A stretch of 64,000 nucleotides of DNA from Burkholderiaceae bacterium (GTDB taxonomy: Bacteria; Pseudomonadota; Gammaproteobacteria; Burkholderiales; Burkholderiaceae_E). The DNA is taken from positions 124,001-188,000 of the forward strand of contig JAJPES010000056.1 in assembly GCA_021166725.1 (NCBI GenBank), given 5' to 3'. Position 1 is the first letter of the stretch. Each line of letters opens with the position of its first letter. Both the position numbers and the translations under genes were made by a program. The notes under the pieces were generated by a model that saw only the letters and a program-made list of their open reading frames with translations, did no database searches and was not told the origin of the DNA. Positions 61,830 to 64,000 of the stretch are shown here, one piece after another.

Positions 61830-62651
61830 TCAGAACGGACAATCGGGATCGAACGACGGCTTGCGCCGCTCGCGCAGCGATGCGATGCCTTCGCGCACAT
61901 CGGGCCCGGCGAAGCCCATGAACTCCAGGGCGAGCGAGGTGTCGAACGACGGCCCCGCCATCCGCAGCCAGTTGTTCAGTGCGTACTTGGTCCAGCGGAT
62001 GGCGGTGTGCGAGCCGCGCGCCAGGCGCTCGGCGATCTCGTAGGCCTTCGGCAGCAGTTCGGCTTCGTCGACCGCGAGCGAGACGAGGCCGATGCGTTCG
62101 GCTTCCTCGCCCGACACCGGTTCGCACAGCAGCAGGTAGTACTTCGCCTTCGCCATTCCGCACAGCAGCGGCCAGACGATGGCGGCGTGGTCGCCGGCGG
62201 CCACGCCCAGCCGCGTGTGGCCGTCGATGATGCGCGCGGTCTTGGCGGCGATGGGGATGTCGGCGAGCAGTCCGGCGACGAGCCCGGCACCGACCGCCGG
62301 CCCGTGCATCGCCGAGACGATCGGCTTGCTGCAGTTGATCACGTTGTAGACGAGGTCGCGCGCTTCGCGCCAGACGCGCGAGCGCACGTCGAAGTCGTTG
62401 GCCATGTCCTCGACGAGCGACAGGTCGCCACCCCCGGAGAAGCCGGCGCCTTCGCCGCGAATGACGACCGCATGCGTTTCGGGGTCGGAGTCGATGTCGC
62501 GCCAGATGTTCGCGAGTTCGCGGTGCATCTCGTGGCCGGCGGTGGACAGCTTGCGATTGGCGCCCGCGCCCATCACGAGTTCGAGCACGCCGTGCTCGCG
62601 CTCGACGATCTGCAGTGCGCGGTAGCTCGCGTAGCGTTCGGTGCGTGTCAT
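61830..62651 (-). CDS. Enoyl-CoA hydratase/isomerase family protein
   Basis: 273 residues of the crotonase fold. ATG 62651 starts [14 protein letters not shown]. Oxyanion-hole segments are [16 protein letters not shown] and the later [22 protein letters not shown]. The C-terminal [26 protein letters not shown] (written in parts: [24 protein letters not shown]) is typical of hydratases. It is 26 nt downstream of the acyl-CoA ligase and 45 nt before the SDR gene, all on the same strand. Confidence 0.9.
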   Translation of the reverse strand: MTRTERYASYRALQIVEREHGVLELVMGAGANRKLSTAGHEMHRELANIWRDIDSDPETHAVVIRGEGAGFSGGGDLSLVEDMANDFDVRSRVWREARDLVYNVINCSKPIVSAMHGPAVGAGLVAGLLADIPIAAKTARIIDGHTRLGVAAGDHAAIVWPLLCGMAKAKYYLLLCEPVSGEEAERIGLVSLAVDEAELLPKAYEIAERLARGSHTAIRWTKYALNNWLRMAGPSFDTSLALEFMGFAGPDVREGIASLRERRKPSFDPDCPF

Positions 62652-62677
62652 GTATCGGGTTCCTTCGGACGCTTCGT

Positions 62678-64000
62678 TCAGATTTTCTTGCGACCCTGCC
62701 AATACGGTTCCTTCAGCAGGTTCTTCTGGATCTTGCCGATCGGCGTCTTCGGGAAGTCGTCGACGAAGCGGATCAGGCGAGGGCGTTTCAGCCGGGCGAG
62801 CTTCTGCTCGCAGCGTGCGACGACCTCCGCTTCGGTGAGCGAGCAGCCCGGGCGCAATGCGATGTACGCGGCCGGTACTTCGCCCCAGCGCTCGTCGGGA
62901 ATGCCGAACACCGCGCATTCGCCGACCGCCTCGAGCGTGTAGAGCGCGTCCTCGATTTCCTTCGGATAGACGTTCTCGCCCCCGGAGATCAGCATGTCCT
63001 TTGCGCGGTCGATCAGCGTGATGAAGCCGTCGGCGTCCTTCACGCCGACGTCGCCGGTGAGGCCCCAGCCGTTGCCCGCGCGGAAGAAGGCCGTCGTCTG
63101 CTCGGGCTCGTCGTAATACTCGATCATCAGGTTCTCGCCCCTCGAGGCGACCTCGCCGATCTCGCCGACGGCGGCCGGTGTTCCGTCGGGCCGCAGGATC
63201 TCGGTGTCGACGTTGTACGGCGCGCGGCCGACCGCGCCGAGTTTCTGCGGCAGGTACCAGTGGCGCAGCACGGCGACGACGCCGATCTCCGACTGTCCGT
63301 AGATCTGCGTGAGCTTCAGCCCGGGCAACTTCTTCATCAGCTCGACCTGCACCCGGTCGGGCATCGGCGCGCCGGCGAAGCTCAGCTTCTTCCAGCTCGA
63401 CAGCCGTGCGGCGTCGCACGCGGGGCTGCCCGCCAGTGCATTGGCCTGCGTGGGCACCATGAAGGTCGCGGTGACGCCTTCGGATTCGACTGCTTCGACG
63501 AAGCGCTCGGCCGACCACGGCGTGACGAAGACGCAGGTGGCGCCGGCAAGCACCGCCGGCTGGAACATGATGTTCAACGCCGCCACGTGAAAGAGCGGCG
63601 TGACGATCGCGACGCGGTCGCGCTCGTCGATCGCTTCCTCGACCATCACGGTGTGAGCGGTGATCGCGCGTGCGCGGTGGCTGGCGAGCACGCCCTTGGG
63701 TCGGCCGGTGGTGCCGCCGGTGTAGGTCATGCAGAACGCATCGCGCTCGTCGATCGGCACGGGCGGCGCGCCGCTTTGGTCGGCGGGTGCTTCCGACTGC
63801 AGCAGTGCGTCGAAAGCTTGTGCCCACGGCGGTGCATCGCCGCCGATGCAGACGAAGCGGCGAATCGCCGGACACGACGCGCGCACTGCATCGACCTTTT
63901 CGAGCAACCCGGCGTCGAAGATCAGCACTTCGCTGTCGGACTTGCGCAGCACCCAGCCGAGCTCGTCGGGTGCGTAGAGGATCGACACGTTGTTCAGCAC
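62678..64000 (-). CDS. Acyl-CoA ligase (5' end cut by window)
   Basis: The last 440 residues of an AMP-forming acyl-CoA synthetase. The true start lies beyond base 64000; about 80-90 N-terminal residues are missing by comparison with family length. The P-loop is [11 protein letters not shown], followed by the YGQSEIG-type A5 segment. [23 protein letters not shown] and a hinge near [15 protein letters not shown] follow, then the catalytic Lys in [12 protein letters not shown]. First visible gene of the ligase-hydratase-SDR-binding protein operon. It is distinct from the ligase at 20069. Confidence 0.93.
   Translation of the reverse strand: MLNNVSILYAPDELGWVLRKSDSEVLIFDAGLLEKVDAVRASCPAIRRFVCIGGDAPPWAQAFDALLQSEAPADQSGAPPVPIDERDAFCMTYTGGTTGRPKGVLASHRARAITAHTVMVEEAIDERDRVAIVTPLFHVAALNIMFQPAVLAGATCVFVTPWSAERFVEAVESEGVTATFMVPTQANALAGSPACDAARLSSWKKLSFAGAPMPDRVQVELMKKLPGLKLTQIYGQSEIGVVAVLRHWYLPQKLGAVGRAPYNVDTEILRPDGTPAAVGEIGEVASRGENLMIEYYDEPEQTTAFFRAGNGWGLTGDVGVKDADGFITLIDRAKDMLISGGENVYPKEIEDALYTLEAVGECAVFGIPDERWGEVPAAYIALRPGCSLTEAEVVARCEQKLARLKRPRLIRFVDDFPKTPIGKIQKNLLKEPYWQGRKKI

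Overview
This is a high-GC chromosomal window from a betaproteobacterium, most likely order Burkholderiales. The gene order spoT-rpoZ-gmk-yicC, then Ser/Thr kinase-PP2C-rph-rdgB-hemW, then glnA-DUF4124-ntrB-ntrC and folD-prlC is typical of that order. Coding density is very high, most genes start with ATG or GTG, and several neighbours overlap by 1 to 26 nt. No rRNA, CRISPR array, integrase, transposase or prophage gene was recognised. Two genes are cut by the window edges: prsK at base 1 and an acyl-CoA ligase at base 64000.

Layout. 1-3377: edge of an exosortase/PEP-CTERM exopolysaccharide locus (prsK and its glycosyltransferase). 3574-13643: MtfA peptidase, relA, mogA, a shortened darP, pmbA, a repeat-built coiled-coil protein, greB, spoT and rpoZ. 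This gathers both long ppGpp enzymes and two RNA polymerase accessory proteins within 10 kb. 13651-21772: gmk, yicC, then a forward run of kinase, phosphatase, rph, rdgB, hemW (with an in-frame triple 21-bp repeat) and an acyl-CoA ligase. 21834-28648: a ThDP enzyme divergent from the nitrogen-control cluster glnA-DUF4124-ntrB-ntrC. The glnA upstream region has a near-perfect sigma-54 promoter and a consensus NtrC site. 28681-34229: CmpX-like membrane protein, the folD-prlC-glutaredoxin operon, and tRNA-Ala(GGC)-tRNA-Glu(UUC).

34356-44196 is the most unusual region and lies directly behind the tRNAs. Ten mostly exported proteins are packed together: a glycine-zipper lipoprotein, four different PRC-barrel proteins (two PRC domains each, one with EF-hand-like loops), an HtrA/DegP protease, a W/P/Y-rich lipoprotein, a cardiolipin-synthase-like phospholipase D, an alanine-rich helical protein and a beta/gamma-crystallin-like protein. 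I read it as an uncharacterised envelope-maintenance or stress module.

44295-51951: rubrerythrin-like protein with a fused NfnAB-like flavoprotein, a DsbA-family protein, and a compact cbb3-like terminal oxidase whose two cytochrome subunits share a duplicated cytochrome c domain. 51953-58366: aroG, a DsrE-family protein, an OGFr-domain protein, and a HAD-aminotransferase-Tm-1-like operon divergent from a MarR regulator. 58392-64000: trxC, a NarL-type regulator, and an operon of acyl-CoA ligase, enoyl-CoA hydratase, atypical SDR and a LivK-type binding protein, which suggests uptake and CoA-dependent breakdown of an organic acid.
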